Assembly (NCBI RefSeq): GCF_000801335.2
Contig: NZ_JSEH01000006.1
Coordinates: forward strand, 173,233-237,232
Reading direction: 5' to 3'
Length of the DNA stretch: 64,000 nucleotides
Source: Desulfovibrio sp. TomC
GTDB lineage: Bacteria > Desulfobacterota > Desulfovibrionia > Desulfovibrionales > Desulfovibrionaceae
Under the pieces are notes generated by a model that saw only the letters and a program-made list of their open reading frames with translations, had not been told where the DNA came from and searched no databases. How positions within the stretch are numbered: the first letter of the stretch is position 1; the number at the start of each line of letters is the position of its first letter. This document shows, one piece after another, positions 17,209 through 27,083 of the stretch. The translations under genes and the position numbers were made by a program.

Positions 17209-18504
17209 TCAGGCTCCGGGCCGGGCCAGTTCGTGGACGACGTGGCCGCCGACAACGGTGAGCATCACCCGGCCGGTCAGGGACTGGCCGAGAAGCGGCG
17301 TGTTCTTGCCCTTGGAGCGCAGGCTTTCGGTGGTGACGACCCAGGATTCTTCCGGGTCGAAGAGACAGAAATCGGCCGGATCGCCGGTGGCGAAGCGGCA
17401 ATGGGGCAGCTTGAAAATCTCGGCCGGCCGCCAGGCGAAGCGCAGGGCGATGTCCTCGGCGGTCAGTTTGCCCAGGCGCACCAGTTCCCACAGGCTGGCC
17501 AGGGCGGTATCGAGGCCGGTGATGCCGTTTTTGGCGTCCTCGAAGGGCGTTTCCTTTTCGTGGGCGGCGTGGGGGGCGTGGTCCGTGGCCAGGATGTCGA
17601 TGACCCCTTCGCGCAGGGCCTGCATGAGCGCCAGACGGTCGTCGTCGGTGCGCAGCGGCGGGTTGACCTTGGCCATGGTGTCGTAGCCGAAAAGGGCGGC
17701 GTCGGTCATGAGCAGGTAATGCGGGCAGGTTTCGGCCGTGACCGGCGCGCCCCGGCGCTTGGCGTCGGCAATGAGCTCCACGGCCCGGCGGCAGCTGACG
17801 TGGGCCAGATGCACCGGGGCATGCAAGTATTCGGCGAGCAGGATGTCGCGGGCCACTTGCAGGGCCTCGGCCACGTCGGGCTGGCCGCGAAGCCCGAGCC
17901 GGGCGCTCATGACGCCTTCGTTGGCGCCGGAGCCTTTGGCCATATACGGGTCTTCGCAGTGGTCGATGACCGGGGCCAGATCAGCGGCGTATTCCAGGGC
18001 GTGGCGAAACAGTTCCGTGTCGGCCACGGGTTCGCCGTCGTTGGAAAAGGCCACGCAGCCGGCGGCCAAGAGTTCTTCCATGGGGGCGAGCTGTTTGCCG
18101 GCCAGGCCAAGGGTCAGCGCCCCCACCGGGAAGAGACGCGGGCCGTTTGGCCAGCTGTCGGCGGCCCGGCGCAGCATGAGCTTGGTCACCGAGGCGTTGT
18201 CGTTGACCGGCGTGGTGTTGGCCATGCACATGATATTGGAAAACCCGCCCCCGGCAGCGGCGGACAGGCCCGAGGCAATATCTTCCTTCCACTCCTGGCC
18301 GGGTTCGCGCAGATGGGTGTGGGCGTCGGTCATGGCCGGCATGAGGAGCAGGCCCCGGCCGGGGATGACCCGGGCCTCGGGAAACACGGCGGCCGGGTCG
18401 TGGGGGACAAGCTCCAGCACGCGGCCTTGGGCGCAGCAAAGGGTCCAGAAGCCGTCACGGCCGGGGACTTCGACGTTGGCGACGACGAGATCCGGGAGCG
18501 TCAT
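17209..18504 (-). CDS. pyrC: Dihydroorotase, type I
   Basis: A 431-residue amidohydrolase closing carbamoyl aspartate to dihydroorotate. The metal ligands appear as [10 protein letters not shown] near residue 60, the middle His residues in VIDHCEDP and LAHVSC, and [13 protein letters not shown] near residue 310. Length and motifs fit the bacterial type I enzymes that associate with aspartate transcarbamoylase. The ATG overlaps the pyrB TGA (ATGA, 18501-18504), so the two are translationally coupled and may form the known ATC-DHO complex. Confidence 0.95.
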   Translation of the reverse strand: MTLPDLVVANVEVPGRDGFWTLCCAQGRVLELVPHDPAAVFPEARVIPGRGLLLMPAMTDAHTHLREPGQEWKEDIASGLSAAAGGGFSNIMCMANTTPVNDNASVTKLMLRRAADSWPNGPRLFPVGALTLGLAGKQLAPMEELLAAGCVAFSNDGEPVADTELFRHALEYAADLAPVIDHCEDPYMAKGSGANEGVMSARLGLRGQPDVAEALQVARDILLAEYLHAPVHLAHVSCRRAVELIADAKRRGAPVTAETCPHYLLMTDAALFGYDTMAKVNPPLRTDDDRLALMQALREGVIDILATDHAPHAAHEKETPFEDAKNGITGLDTALASLWELVRLGKLTAEDIALRFAWRPAEIFKLPHCRFATGDPADFCLFDPEESWVVTTESLRSKGKNTPLLGQSLTGRVMLTVVGGHVVHELARPGA

Positions 18505-19442
18505 GCGGTTTCCCCTTTTTCCTTGCGGGTGATGTGGAGATATAAAAGGGCCATGCGCACGGCCACGCCCGAGGCCACCTGATCGAGAATGAGCGAATTG
18601 CCGGCATCGGCCAGATCCGAGGCGATTTCCACGCCCCGGTTGATGGGTCCGGGGTGCATGACCTTGACCTCGGGCGCGGCCAGGGCCAGCCGGTCCTTGG
18701 TCAGGCAGAAGCGGCGGGCGTATTCGCGCAGTTCCGGGAGCAGCCCCGCTTCCTGGCGTTCCAGTTGCAGGCGCAGGCACATGACGGCATCGGCCCCGGC
18801 CAGGGCCGGTTCCAGCTCGTAATAGACCTTGGCCCCCAGGGCCTGGGTGTCTTTGGGCAAGAGGGTGCGCGGGGCGCACAGGCGCACGGTGACGCCGAGC
18901 ATGGTTAACAGGCGGATATTGGACCGGGCCACCCGGGAATGGGCGATGTCGCCAAGGATCACGACGGTCTTGCCGACCAGTTCGTCGCCCCAGACTTCGC
19001 GCAGGGTGAAAAGATCGAGCAGGGCCTGGGTGGGGTGGGCGTGCCAGCCGTCGCCGGCGTTGATGACCGCGCACGACACCCGCCGGGCCACGAAATCGGC
19101 TGCGCCGGAGGCCGAGTGGCGCATGACGATGGCGTCGGGGTTCATGGCCTGAAGGGTCAGCACCGTATCCTTGAGCGTCTCGCCCTTTTGCAGGGAGCTG
19201 CCGGACTTGGCCAGACCGAAGGTATCGGCGGACAGGCGCTTGCCGGCGATGTCAAAGGACGTTTTGGTGCGGGTGCTTGGTTCGGCGAAAAAAAGGACAA
19301 CGCTTTTGCCCTTGAGGGTCGGCACCTTCTTGACGGGCCGGGAGTTGATTTCCCGGAAGGAGGCGGCGGTGCGCATGACCACGTCCACGTCTTCCCGGGA
19401 AAGCTGTGACACGTCGAGAAGATCCTTGTGGGGCCAGTTCAT
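18501..19442 (-). CDS. pyrB: Aspartate carbamoyltransferase catalytic subunit
   Basis: A 313-residue enzyme joining carbamoyl phosphate and aspartate. The carbamoyl-phosphate loop is [13 protein letters not shown] (near residue 52), followed by the aspartate-site Lys in [10 protein letters not shown] and [11 protein letters not shown]. The domain-2 loop [11 protein letters not shown] and HPGPINRG are present. No regulatory subunit pyrI is adjacent. GAGGAT precedes the ATG. First gene of the pyrB-pyrC pair. Confidence 0.96.
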   Translation of the reverse strand: MNWPHKDLLDVSQLSREDVDVVMRTAASFREINSRPVKKVPTLKGKSVVLFFAEPSTRTKTSFDIAGKRLSADTFGLAKSGSSLQKGETLKDTVLTLQAMNPDAIVMRHSASGAADFVARRVSCAVINAGDGWHAHPTQALLDLFTLREVWGDELVGKTVVILGDIAHSRVARSNIRLLTMLGVTVRLCAPRTLLPKDTQALGAKVYYELEPALAGADAVMCLRLQLERQEAGLLPELREYARRFCLTKDRLALAAPEVKVMHPGPINRGVEIASDLADAGNSLILDQVASGVAVRMALLYLHITRKEKGETA

Positions 19443-19772
19443 GAAGCATCCTCGGAAGAGAATTTTTGCCGCGCACCCAGGCGCGTAAGCCGAACGATAT
19501 TTTCATAAGCCCCGGGCGGCGTCAATGCAGGGCCGTCCGGTTCTTTGCGGCCGGCCGGCCGCCGCCGGCCCTGGTGCGGCATTCTCCCGGCACAGGGGGA
19601 GGGCACGAACGTGAAGGCCTCGGATCGTGCCGTCCTTGTCCCCTGCAAAGGGCCGTCCCCGGATGTTGCGGCCCGGCGTCGCCGCTGCTTCCATTTTTGC
19701 GGAAAGGTGGGCAACACTCCGGAATAGTGCGGTTTTTTAAAAATACGAGCGTATCTTTAAAGGGAGGCCGCC
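19443..19772. other. Intergenic, no gene seen
   Basis: 330 bases upstream of pyrB and downstream of the DUF3553 gene. Overlapping open frames on both strands lack ribosome-binding sites and recognisable sequence. It should hold the pyrB promoter, which I cannot place. Confidence 0.5.
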
Positions 19773-20681
19773 CTAGCGCCGGGGTTTGGGGATAGCCTTG
19801 GCTGCGCGCGCGGCGGCCTTTTCATAGGCCAGGGAACACCAGATGAAGCCCTGGACGTCGATCAGGTCGGCCGGGGCCAGCAAGGCCCGTTCGCCTAGCT
19901 GCTTGGCCAGATAGGCGGTAAACCCGAGCATGCGCTGGTAGCCGGCCCAGCTCGGCCGCGCCTGATAGCCGATGTCGAAGCCGCAGGCCTGGGCCGCCCG
20001 CTGGAAGATGGTCGGCTTGATGAAGATATGCTGGGCCGGATCGAGGAGGAACAGATAATAGGTGGCCGTGGTCCAGCGGCAGGCATCGAGCTTCTCAAGG
20101 GTCTCGACAAAGGCCGTAAAGCGCGGGCCAAGCTCGCCCTCGCCGTAGAGCAGGATATCGAGCGCCTTGGCGAACTGTTCTTTCTGCTCGTCCCCTTTTT
20201 TCAGCCCGTCGGCCAGGGCCGTCTTCTCGTTGGGGAAGATGAGGCTGGTTTTGGTGAGCAGTTTCTTGGCCAGGGTGCAGACGGCGTCGTAGTCGCCGGC
20301 CCGCAGCAACGTTTCCAGGGTCGCGCAGCCCAGGGTGTCGTGGAGCTGTTTGGAGGCTTCGATTTTGCCGGCCCGCTCGTGGGAGACGTAGCGCTCGTCG
20401 TTAAATCCGCCGGGGAACATTTTCAGGAATCCGGCCTCGAGATTCGGGAAGGAGACGGTTCCGTCAATGGCCCGGTTGAGATCCATCTTGGTCAACACCG
20501 GATGGCCCACCGGAGCCTCGGCCGGAACCAGGAAGTCGCGTTGCATTTTCTTGTCGCCTTCGAACTCGAAAAAAACGCGGACAGCGCCGCTTTCCAGCAG
20601 TTCGATCACTTTCCCAAGACCCCAGCCGGGGAGCTTTGCATGGGTGACATAGTCACCGTCTTTGATGATCGTCGCAGTCAA
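19773..20681 (-). CDS. DUF3553 domain-containing protein
   Basis: A 302-residue soluble protein. Residues about 1-60 form a small Tudor-like DUF3553 module (DGDYVTHAKLPGWGLGKVIEL, VRVFFEFEGDKK), related to the beta-barrel at the C terminus of UvrD/PcrA that contacts RNA polymerase. The remaining 240 residues are helical and unknown. The start codon is TTG, supported by GAGGAGG seven bases upstream. Monocistronic as far as can be seen. A link to transcription or DNA repair is only inferred from the N-terminal module. Confidence 0.8.
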   Translation of the reverse strand: MTATIIKDGDYVTHAKLPGWGLGKVIELLESGAVRVFFEFEGDKKMQRDFLVPAEAPVGHPVLTKMDLNRAIDGTVSFPNLEAGFLKMFPGGFNDERYVSHERAGKIEASKQLHDTLGCATLETLLRAGDYDAVCTLAKKLLTKTSLIFPNEKTALADGLKKGDEQKEQFAKALDILLYGEGELGPRFTAFVETLEKLDACRWTTATYYLFLLDPAQHIFIKPTIFQRAAQACGFDIGYQARPSWAGYQRMLGFTAYLAKQLGERALLAPADLIDVQGFIWCSLAYEKAAARAAKAIPKPRR

Positions 20682-20818
20682 GATTTATCCTCCTCGATGT
20701 CCAAGCCTCTATCGTCCCATTGCGCTGAGAGGAGGGTCGCATTTTTTCGGACCTCGGTGTGTTTGGAGGTCCATAAGGGCATCGAAATCGGACGGTCGGA
20801 CTTCGATGCGGCGTATCA

Positions 20819-21625
20819 TTAGGGCAAACGGGCCATGGCCCGGTCCAAATGGTCGGTCCAGACGGCGGCAAACGGGGCCTGTTCGAGCAGGCCGGCCTGG
20901 CTGGCCCGGCAGGCGATGCCAGCGGCTTCCAGGCGGCCAAGCCAGGAATCGGGCCGGTTTCCGGCCAGATCAGAACAGGCGTGGGCTCCGGCCACGGTGA
21001 AAAACGGCATGAGCCAGGCCTTGGCAATGCCCCGGCCGGCCAGGGCGTCGCGGATATGGCCGATGTCCAGGCAGGGCGCGCCGCGTTCTCGGGGCATCGT
21101 ACCGAAATATACGCGCGCGTCCAGACGGGTGAGCCGCTCCCGAAGCGTTTCGTAGAAGCCGGCCCCGGGCGGCGGCGCGCCGTGGCCCATCAAAATGACG
21201 GCTTCATCCGGATCGCGCCCGGGCGGCAGGCAGGCCATCACCGCCCCGGCCACCCGGTCCACATCGCCCAGATCGGCCAGCAGCGGCGCGCCGACCGACA
21301 GGGCGGCTTTGCCGCCGCCGGCTTCGAGCCAGCGGCCAAGCCCGGCCAGCAGCTCGTGATATTCCTCGCCCGGCACCACATGCAGCGACTGCACCGCCAC
21401 CCGGGTGACGCCGGCCGCCAGCATGGCCCCAAGGACATCCGCCGCCTGTTTCGCCCCGCCGTAGGCGGCGGCATTGCCGTGCTTGCGCCCGACGGTGCGG
21501 GCGATGGCCACGGCCGCGTCAGGATAGCGCGCGGCCACGGCCTGTCGAAAATCGGCCAGGGCTTCCATGGCTCCGGGATGGCGGGAGCCGTGGGCGGCCA
21601 GGATGATGCCGCGCGAGGCCTTCAT
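20819..21625 (-). CDS. cbiK: Sirohydrochlorin cobaltochelatase (anaerobic)
   Basis: A 268-residue class II chelatase inserting Co2+ (or Fe2+) into sirohydrochlorin for cobalamin or sirohaem/haem synthesis. The metal-site residues known from Salmonella CbiK are visible: VPGEEYH near residue 87, His148 in MGHGAPP, and His215 in TVAGAHACSDLAG. There is no signal peptide, so it is the cytoplasmic type rather than the periplasmic CbiK known in Desulfovibrio. Its ATG overlaps the ftsX TGA. Supply of corrin fits with the corrinoid proteins on the island, but they are not linked. Confidence 0.92.
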   Translation of the reverse strand: MKASRGIILAAHGSRHPGAMEALADFRQAVAARYPDAAVAIARTVGRKHGNAAAYGGAKQAADVLGAMLAAGVTRVAVQSLHVVPGEEYHELLAGLGRWLEAGGGKAALSVGAPLLADLGDVDRVAGAVMACLPPGRDPDEAVILMGHGAPPPGAGFYETLRERLTRLDARVYFGTMPRERGAPCLDIGHIRDALAGRGIAKAWLMPFFTVAGAHACSDLAGNRPDSWLGRLEAAGIACRASQAGLLEQAPFAAVWTDHLDRAMARLP

Positions 21626-22494
21626 GGGCGCGAGTCCAGGGAGGCGGCCAGTCCGGCCAGGGCGGCGATGGCGGTCGGGCCGGCGATGAGCGCCAGCCAG
21701 AGCCAGAGCGGCGGCGCGGACAGGTCGATCCAAAGCGGCGCGGCTCCAAGTTCCCTGGCCAGGGACGACCAGATGCCGGCCAGGGCGGCCACGGCCAGCC
21801 CCGAACCGATAAGGCCGGTTGCGGCCGCGCCAGAGACCAGCGGCAGGCGGATGGTCCATTCCGTGGCCCCGACCAGCCGCATGATATCGAGTTCCTCGCG
21901 CCGGCGCAGCAGGCTTAGGCGCACGGTGTTGCCGACCACCAGCCCGACGAGCAGGGCCAGCACCGCCCCAAGCGGCAAAACGGCCCGGGAGCCGAGCAGC
22001 CCGAGCGAACGGGCCGCATCCACGGCGGCCGGATTGTAACGCACCTCGGCCACGCCATCGACGCCGGCCAGCCGCAGGTAGCTTTCCCGGGCAAAGGTTT
22101 CGTCCTCGGCCGGCAGGGCAAACCCCAGGAGCATGGTGTAGGGCAGGGGATTGTCCGCCCCGGGCAGGGCCGGTTCGGCCGTGCTGCCGAGGCTGCCGCG
22201 CATGACGGCCAGGGCGGCCTCGGGCGTAAAGCTCTTGGCCTCGATGACGCCGGGCAGGGCGCGCATCCAGTCCATCTGCCGGGCGACCAGGGCCGCGTCG
22301 GCCCCTTTTTGCCAGTAGACCTGGAACCGGATGACCCCCTGGCCCCGGGCAAAGGCTCCGTCGAGGCCCACCACGGCCAGCGCGATCACGCCGCAGACAA
22401 AGACCGTGGCAGCCACGCCGCCGATGGTGGCGGCCGAGGCCAGGGGCCGACGCAGGATCTCGGCCAGGCCGGAGACGAGCAGACCCAGGCTCAT
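21622..22494 (-). CDS. ftsX: Cell-division ABC transporter permease FtsX
   Basis: A 290-residue protein with one N-terminal membrane helix (about 20-45), an extracytoplasmic domain, and three C-terminal helices, the standard FtsX topology. It couples FtsE ATP hydrolysis to peptidoglycan hydrolase activation at the septum. LRRREELDIMRLVGATEWTIRLP is the conserved cytoplasmic segment that contacts FtsE. ATGA overlaps on both sides (ftsE upstream, cbiK downstream). Confidence 0.93.
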   Translation of the reverse strand: MSLGLLVSGLAEILRRPLASAATIGGVAATVFVCGVIALAVVGLDGAFARGQGVIRFQVYWQKGADAALVARQMDWMRALPGVIEAKSFTPEAALAVMRGSLGSTAEPALPGADNPLPYTMLLGFALPAEDETFARESYLRLAGVDGVAEVRYNPAAVDAARSLGLLGSRAVLPLGAVLALLVGLVVGNTVRLSLLRRREELDIMRLVGATEWTIRLPLVSGAAATGLIGSGLAVAALAGIWSSLARELGAAPLWIDLSAPPLWLWLALIAGPTAIAALAGLAASLDSRP

Positions 22495-23201
22495 CGGCCG
22501 GCCTCCGGGACAGCGTCCGGGCTGACGGCCTGGCCCGCGTCGAATCCGCCCGGGGCCTGTTCCCCGCCGCCGAGAGTGACCACCAGGGCGTCCGGCGCAG
22601 CGGCCACCAGGGCATGGTTGTGGGTGGCCATGAGGATGGCCGTGCCATGGGCGCTAAATTGCCGCAAAATATCGAGCAGGCGAAGCGACAGTTCCCAATC
22701 CAGGTTGCCGGTCGGCTCATCGGCCAGCATGAGCCGCGGCCCGGCCACCACGGCCCGGGCAATGGCGACGCGCTGCTGTTCGCCGCCGGCCAGCTCGGCG
22801 CAGGGACGGTTGGCCAGCTCCGTCAGGCGCAGGGCGGTCAGGGCCTGGCGCACCCGGTGCTCGATGCGCGCCTTGGGCGTGCCGCGAACGATCAGCGGCA
22901 GGGCCACGTTGTCCACCACGGTCCGGTCGGGCAGGATCTTGAAGTCCTGAAAGACGACCGACACGTCGCGGCGCAACTGGTAGAGCCGGGACGGGCGAAG
23001 GGTCGCCAGATCATGGCCGGCCACCACGGCCTGCCCGGCCTGCAAGGGCAGGCTGCCGTGGAGGATGCGCAGCAAGGTGGTCTTGCCGGAGCCGGATGGG
23101 CCGGTCAAAAAGGCGAAGCCGCCTTTTTCCAGGGAAAAGGACAGATCGGCGAGCACCGGGCGGGCGCCGAAGCGGTGGGACAGGCCCCGGACCTCGATCA
23201 T
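22491..23201 (-). CDS. ftsE: Cell-division ATP-binding protein FtsE
   Basis: A 236-residue ABC ATPase. Walker A GPSGSGKTTLL is near residue 36, the Q-loop FQDFKILPD fits FtsE, the signature is LAGGEQQRVAIARAV, and Walker B is LMLADEPTGNLD. It pairs with FtsX at the division site. Its ATG overlaps the recN stop (23198-23201). The C terminus is about 15 residues longer than many FtsE proteins. Confidence 0.94.
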   Translation of the reverse strand: MIEVRGLSHRFGARPVLADLSFSLEKGGFAFLTGPSGSGKTTLLRILHGSLPLQAGQAVVAGHDLATLRPSRLYQLRRDVSVVFQDFKILPDRTVVDNVALPLIVRGTPKARIEHRVRQALTALRLTELANRPCAELAGGEQQRVAIARAVVAGPRLMLADEPTGNLDWELSLRLLDILRQFSAHGTAILMATHNHALVAAAPDALVVTLGGGEQAPGGFDAGQAVSPDAVPEAGR

Positions 23202-24826
23202 GGGCGCGACTCTCCGTTCCCCAACAGCCGCCGGGCCATTTCCGCTCCGGCTTCGCCGCCGCCGGCCATGCGGGAAAGCTCGGCGGCAATATCGTCGCCG
23301 GTCAGGCGCAGGCAGCGGGTGTTGGTCTGGCCGTCTTCCACGGTCTTTTGCACCTGGAAGTGGCGGTCGGCCAGACTGGCCAGCTGGGGCCAGTGGCTGA
23401 TCAGGAGGATCTGGGACGTGCCGGACAGTTTTTTGACGTAGCTGCCCACGCTGGCCAGGGTCAGGCCGCCGATGCCGGCGTCGATCTCATCGAAAATCAG
23501 GGTCGGGCCGCCGGGCTCGGCCGAAAGCGACATGAGGGCCAACAGAAACCGGGAGAGTTCGCCGCCCGAGGCGATCTTGTCCAGGGGCTGGGGCGGCTGG
23601 CCGGGATTGGGCCGCCACAGGATGCGGGCTTTTTCCTCGGTGAGCGCCGGCAAATCGCAGGCGATGGGCGTGTAGGCGGTCGTCTCGGCAAAGTCGAAAA
23701 TGACCCGCACGTCCTCGGAAAACCCCAGGCCGCGCAGGATGTCTTCCAGGGCGGCGGCCAGCGTGCCGGCAGCGGTTCGCCGGGCGGCTCCGAGTTTGGC
23801 CAGCACTGCGGCCAGGGCGGCGACGCCGGCGGCTTCATCCCGGGCCAGGGCCTTGCGTTTGAGGCCACAGTCGTCGAGAAAATCGAGGTTTTCCTTGATG
23901 TCGCGGCCCAGGTCCACAATCTCGGCCAGGGTCCGTTTCAGTTTGCGGCGCAGGGTGGCCAACTCGAACAGGCGCTTTTCAATGGCCTCGGCGTCATCGT
24001 CGTCGGCCCGGGACGGCTTGCGGCGAAGGCGCAGGCTGACATCCTTAAGCTGGTGGCGAAAGCCGGCCACGGCCTCGGCATCGGCCAGGAAATCGGGATA
24101 AATCGCGCCGGCATGGAGCAGTTCCCGGTGGAGATCGGCCAGGGTGTCGAGCAGCCGTGGCTGGCGTTCGATGCACTCCAGCGACCGGTCCAGGGCCTCG
24201 GCTGCCTTGCGCGACTCATTCAAGGCGGCCCGGCGGGAAATGAGGTCGTCCTCTTCGCCGGGCATGGGGTTCACCTTGGCGATCTCGGCGTGCTGGAATT
24301 CCAGGAACTGGCGTTTTTCTTCCAGGGCGGCGGCCTTGGCGTCGAGGTCGCGGATGGCGGCGGCAATGTCGGCCAGTCCCCGGGCCAGGCGGTTTTTTTC
24401 GGCCAGCAGGGCCGGGTCGGGCAGAAAATCGTCCAGCAGGGCGGCCTGGAAAGCGGGCTGCAACAGGCGTCCCTGGCCGTGCTGGGAGACATGCAGGAGG
24501 AGCTTTGGCCGAAGCGCCGCCAGGGTGTCGCGGGAGGCGAGCGCGTCGCCCACGTACACGCGGCTGCGCCCGGTATCGGCGGCCAGCTCCCGGCGAAGGA
24601 TCAGCTCTTCGCCGTCCAGCACAAACAGCGCCTCGACCACGGCCTTGTCGCAGCCAACGCGCACCAGATCGGTGTGCATCTTTTCGCCGGTCAGGAAATT
24701 GACCGCCGAAATAATGAAACTTTTGCCCGCGCCGGTCTCGCCGGAGAGCACATTGAGGCCCGGGCCGAATTCCAGCTCCAGGTCGTCAATGAGGGCCAGA
24801 TTCTTGATGCGCAGTATTTCGATCAT
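23198..24826 (-). CDS. recN: DNA repair protein RecN
   Basis: A 542-residue SMC-like ATPase for double-strand break repair. Walker A GETGAGKSFIISAV is near residue 35; two coiled-coil arms occupy about 155-365; the signature region (ASGGELSRFLLAL) and Walker B (LIFDEIDAGIGG) are near the C terminus. The family's usual switch motif THxPQVA is SHWPQLAS here. The ATG at 24826 is chosen because it starts the conserved MIEILRIKNLALIDDLELEF sequence; longer upstream frames are chance. It follows the second permease gene by 11 bases. Confidence 0.95.
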   Translation of the reverse strand: MIEILRIKNLALIDDLELEFGPGLNVLSGETGAGKSFIISAVNFLTGEKMHTDLVRVGCDKAVVEALFVLDGEELILRRELAADTGRSRVYVGDALASRDTLAALRPKLLLHVSQHGQGRLLQPAFQAALLDDFLPDPALLAEKNRLARGLADIAAAIRDLDAKAAALEEKRQFLEFQHAEIAKVNPMPGEEDDLISRRAALNESRKAAEALDRSLECIERQPRLLDTLADLHRELLHAGAIYPDFLADAEAVAGFRHQLKDVSLRLRRKPSRADDDDAEAIEKRLFELATLRRKLKRTLAEIVDLGRDIKENLDFLDDCGLKRKALARDEAAGVAALAAVLAKLGAARRTAAGTLAAALEDILRGLGFSEDVRVIFDFAETTAYTPIACDLPALTEEKARILWRPNPGQPPQPLDKIASGGELSRFLLALMSLSAEPGGPTLIFDEIDAGIGGLTLASVGSYVKKLSGTSQILLISHWPQLASLADRHFQVQKTVEDGQTNTRCLRLTGDDIAAELSRMAGGGEAGAEMARRLLGNGESRP

Positions 24827-24837
24827 GGTCGTCTCGC

Positions 24838-25680
24838 CTATTGCCGCAGCCTGGGGTCCAGGATGTCGCGCAGGCTTTCGCCGATGAGATTGTAGCCGAG
24901 CACAGTGCACAAAATGGCCAGCCCGGGGAAAATCGACAGCCACGGGGCCACTTCCAGCACTTCCTTGCCTTCCATGAGCATGTTGCCCCAGCTTGGGGTC
25001 GGCGGCTGGACGCCAAGGCCGAGAAAGCTCAGCGAGGATTCGGTCAGGATGGCCCCGGCCACGCCAAGGGTGGCCGAAACCAGCACCGGCGCGGCCGCAT
25101 TGGGCAGGATGTGGTACAAGAGAATCCCGGGCGCGCCCATGCCCGAGACCCGGGCGGCCAGGACGAAATCGCGCGAACGAAGAGCCAGCGTCTCGGCCCG
25201 CACCAGTCGGGCCACGCCCATCCAGGAGGTCAGGCCAATGACGGCCATGATGTTGGTCAGCGACGGGGTGAGAAAGGCAATGACGGCCAGGATCAGGAAA
25301 AACGAGGGGAAGCACAGCATGACGTCCACGCCGCGCATGATGCCCTCGTCGACCAACCCGCCGAAATAGCCGGCGCAAAGGCCCAGAAACAGGCCGATGG
25401 CCACGGAAATGCCCACCGCCACAAAGCCCACCCACAACGACACCCGGCCGCCGTAGAGGAGCCGGGAAAACACGTCGCGGCCCAGGGCGTCGGTGCCAAG
25501 CAGGTGCGCCCCGCCAGGCGGGGTCAGGATGGCGTTGACGTCCAGGGCCAACGGATCAAAGGGCGCGAAATAGGGGGCCAGCAGCGCGGCCACAGACACC
25601 GAACCGACGATGAACAGCCCGGCGGCAAGCAGGCCGCCCCCCGGCAGGAACCGGCGCAGAAACCGGGCCGGATTAAGCAT
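24838..25680 (-). CDS. Peptide/nickel-type ABC transporter permease (DppC/OppC-like)
   Basis: A 280-residue membrane protein with six predicted helices. The N-terminal OppC motif (PLALDVNAILTPPGGAHLLGTDALGRDVFSRL) and the EAA-type loop (ARVSGMGAPGILLYHILPNAAAPVL) are clear. It overlaps the end of the dppB-like gene by eight bases. It forms a heterodimeric channel with that partner. No binding protein or ATPase gene is in the window, so the substrate (peptide, nickel, other) cannot be said. Confidence 0.92.
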   Translation of the reverse strand: MLNPARFLRRFLPGGGLLAAGLFIVGSVSVAALLAPYFAPFDPLALDVNAILTPPGGAHLLGTDALGRDVFSRLLYGGRVSLWVGFVAVGISVAIGLFLGLCAGYFGGLVDEGIMRGVDVMLCFPSFFLILAVIAFLTPSLTNIMAVIGLTSWMGVARLVRAETLALRSRDFVLAARVSGMGAPGILLYHILPNAAAPVLVSATLGVAGAILTESSLSFLGLGVQPPTPSWGNMLMEGKEVLEVAPWLSIFPGLAILCTVLGYNLIGESLRDILDPRLRQ

Positions 25681-26671
25681 CGTTTCGCCCTCCGAGCCGG
25701 ATGCGCGGATCGGCCAGGGCATAGCCGGCGTCGGCCAGCAGGTTGCCGGCCAGGGTGAGCACCGCGCCAAGGACCAGATTGCCCATAATCAGCGGATAAT
25801 CGCGGGACATGACCGACTGGTAGAAAAGCTGGCCCAGGCCCGGCAGGGCGAAAATGGACTCGATGATGACCGAACCGCCGATCAACCCCGGCACGGACAG
25901 GCCCAGGATGGTGATGACCGGGAGCAGGGCGTTTCGCAGCGCGTGTTTGTAAATGACCGCGAACTCGGACAGCCCCTTGGAGCGGGCCGTTAAGATATAG
26001 TCCTGGCGCAGCACTTCGAGCATGGCCGAGCGCATGAACCGGGACATGCCGGCCAGCGACCCGAAGGTGTAGATGAAAATGGGCAGGGTCAGGTGCCGGG
26101 CCAGATCCACGGCCTTGCCGAGCCCGTCGAGCCGGGCGAAATCCATGGAGGTCAGGCCCGAGATGGGCAGCCAGCCAAGCGAGACGCCGAAAAGCAGCAT
26201 GAGGAGCAAGGCCAGCCAGAAGCCGGGCATGGCAAAGCCAATAAAGACGAAGATGGTGGCGGCGCGGTCGAAAAGCCCGCCCTGGCGTTTGGCCGAGGCC
26301 ACGCCGATGGGGATGGCGATGGCCAGGGTGAGCAACAGCGAGACGATGTTCATGGAAAAGGTCAGCGGCAGGCGTTCCTTGATCTTGTCCCAGACCGGGC
26401 GGTGGTCGCCGGAGAGGGAATTGCCGAAATCAAAGCGCACGAGTTTGCCAAGCCAGTCGACGTATTGGACATGCAGCGGCCGGTTGAGGCCGTAGAGGGT
26501 TTCGAGACGGGCGCGGGTTTCGGCCGTGGCCTGGGGGTTGAGCGTGGTCTGCATGTCGGTTGGCGAGCCGGGCGCGAGATGAATGACGGCAAAGCTCACG
26601 CAGGTGATGCCGAAGAAGACAATGGCGACCCAGAGGGTTTTGAGCAGCAGACGTTTGGCCAGGGCGAGCAC
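25673..26671 (-). CDS. Peptide/nickel-type ABC transporter permease (DppB/OppB-like)
   Basis: A 332-residue membrane protein with six helices and the OppB pattern: HLAPGSPTDMQ in the periplasmic loop, and the EAA loop TARSKGLSEFAVIYKHALRNALLPVI. The start is taken as GTG at 26671, because AAGGAG lies 11 bases upstream and this gives the family's usual length; the frame extends further but without support. First gene of a six-gene minus-strand operon (dppB-like, dppC-like, recN, ftsE, ftsX, cbiK). Confidence 0.9.
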   Translation of the reverse strand: MLALAKRLLLKTLWVAIVFFGITCVSFAVIHLAPGSPTDMQTTLNPQATAETRARLETLYGLNRPLHVQYVDWLGKLVRFDFGNSLSGDHRPVWDKIKERLPLTFSMNIVSLLLTLAIAIPIGVASAKRQGGLFDRAATIFVFIGFAMPGFWLALLLMLLFGVSLGWLPISGLTSMDFARLDGLGKAVDLARHLTLPIFIYTFGSLAGMSRFMRSAMLEVLRQDYILTARSKGLSEFAVIYKHALRNALLPVITILGLSVPGLIGGSVIIESIFALPGLGQLFYQSVMSRDYPLIMGNLVLGAVLTLAGNLLADAGYALADPRIRLGGRNDA

Positions 26672-26789
26672 GTTTTTGGGCACTCCTTGCAGGGTGGCGC
26701 AGGGCGCGCGATCACAGGGTTGATATGTACGGGAAACGGGGCTGGAAGGAAAGGGCGGCAAAAAAAAGTGCCCGGGCCGAAATTTCCGA

Positions 26790-26817
26790 TTGACTTTTCC
26801 CGGGCCAAGCGTAGAAA
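26790..26817 (+). promoter_or_regulatory. Candidate tRNA-Ala promoter
   Basis: TTGACT (26790-26795), 16-base spacer, TAGAAA (26812-26817), 13 bases before the tRNA. Confidence 0.5.
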
Positions 26818-26830
26818 CGGACCTCGCTGC

Positions 26831-26906
<76 letters not shown>

Positions 26907-26918
26907 AGAAGAATGCCA

Positions 26919-26955
26919 AGGGGTTACCGAGAAATCGGTGACCCCTTTTTCTTTT
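26919..26955 (+). terminator. tRNA-Ala terminator
   Basis: AGGGGTTACCGA and TCGGTGACCCCT flank GAAA and are followed by TTTTCTTTT. Confidence 0.85.
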
Positions 26956-27083
26956 ACGGGGCCGCCACAAGCGCCAACACTAGGGTGTGGCGGATGTGTT
27001 CAAGGGTTAACCAGTAGCCTGTTCACAATTGTTAAATTACTATCGTCAACTGCAGCTGAATGAGACCGAATGGAGTACTTTCC

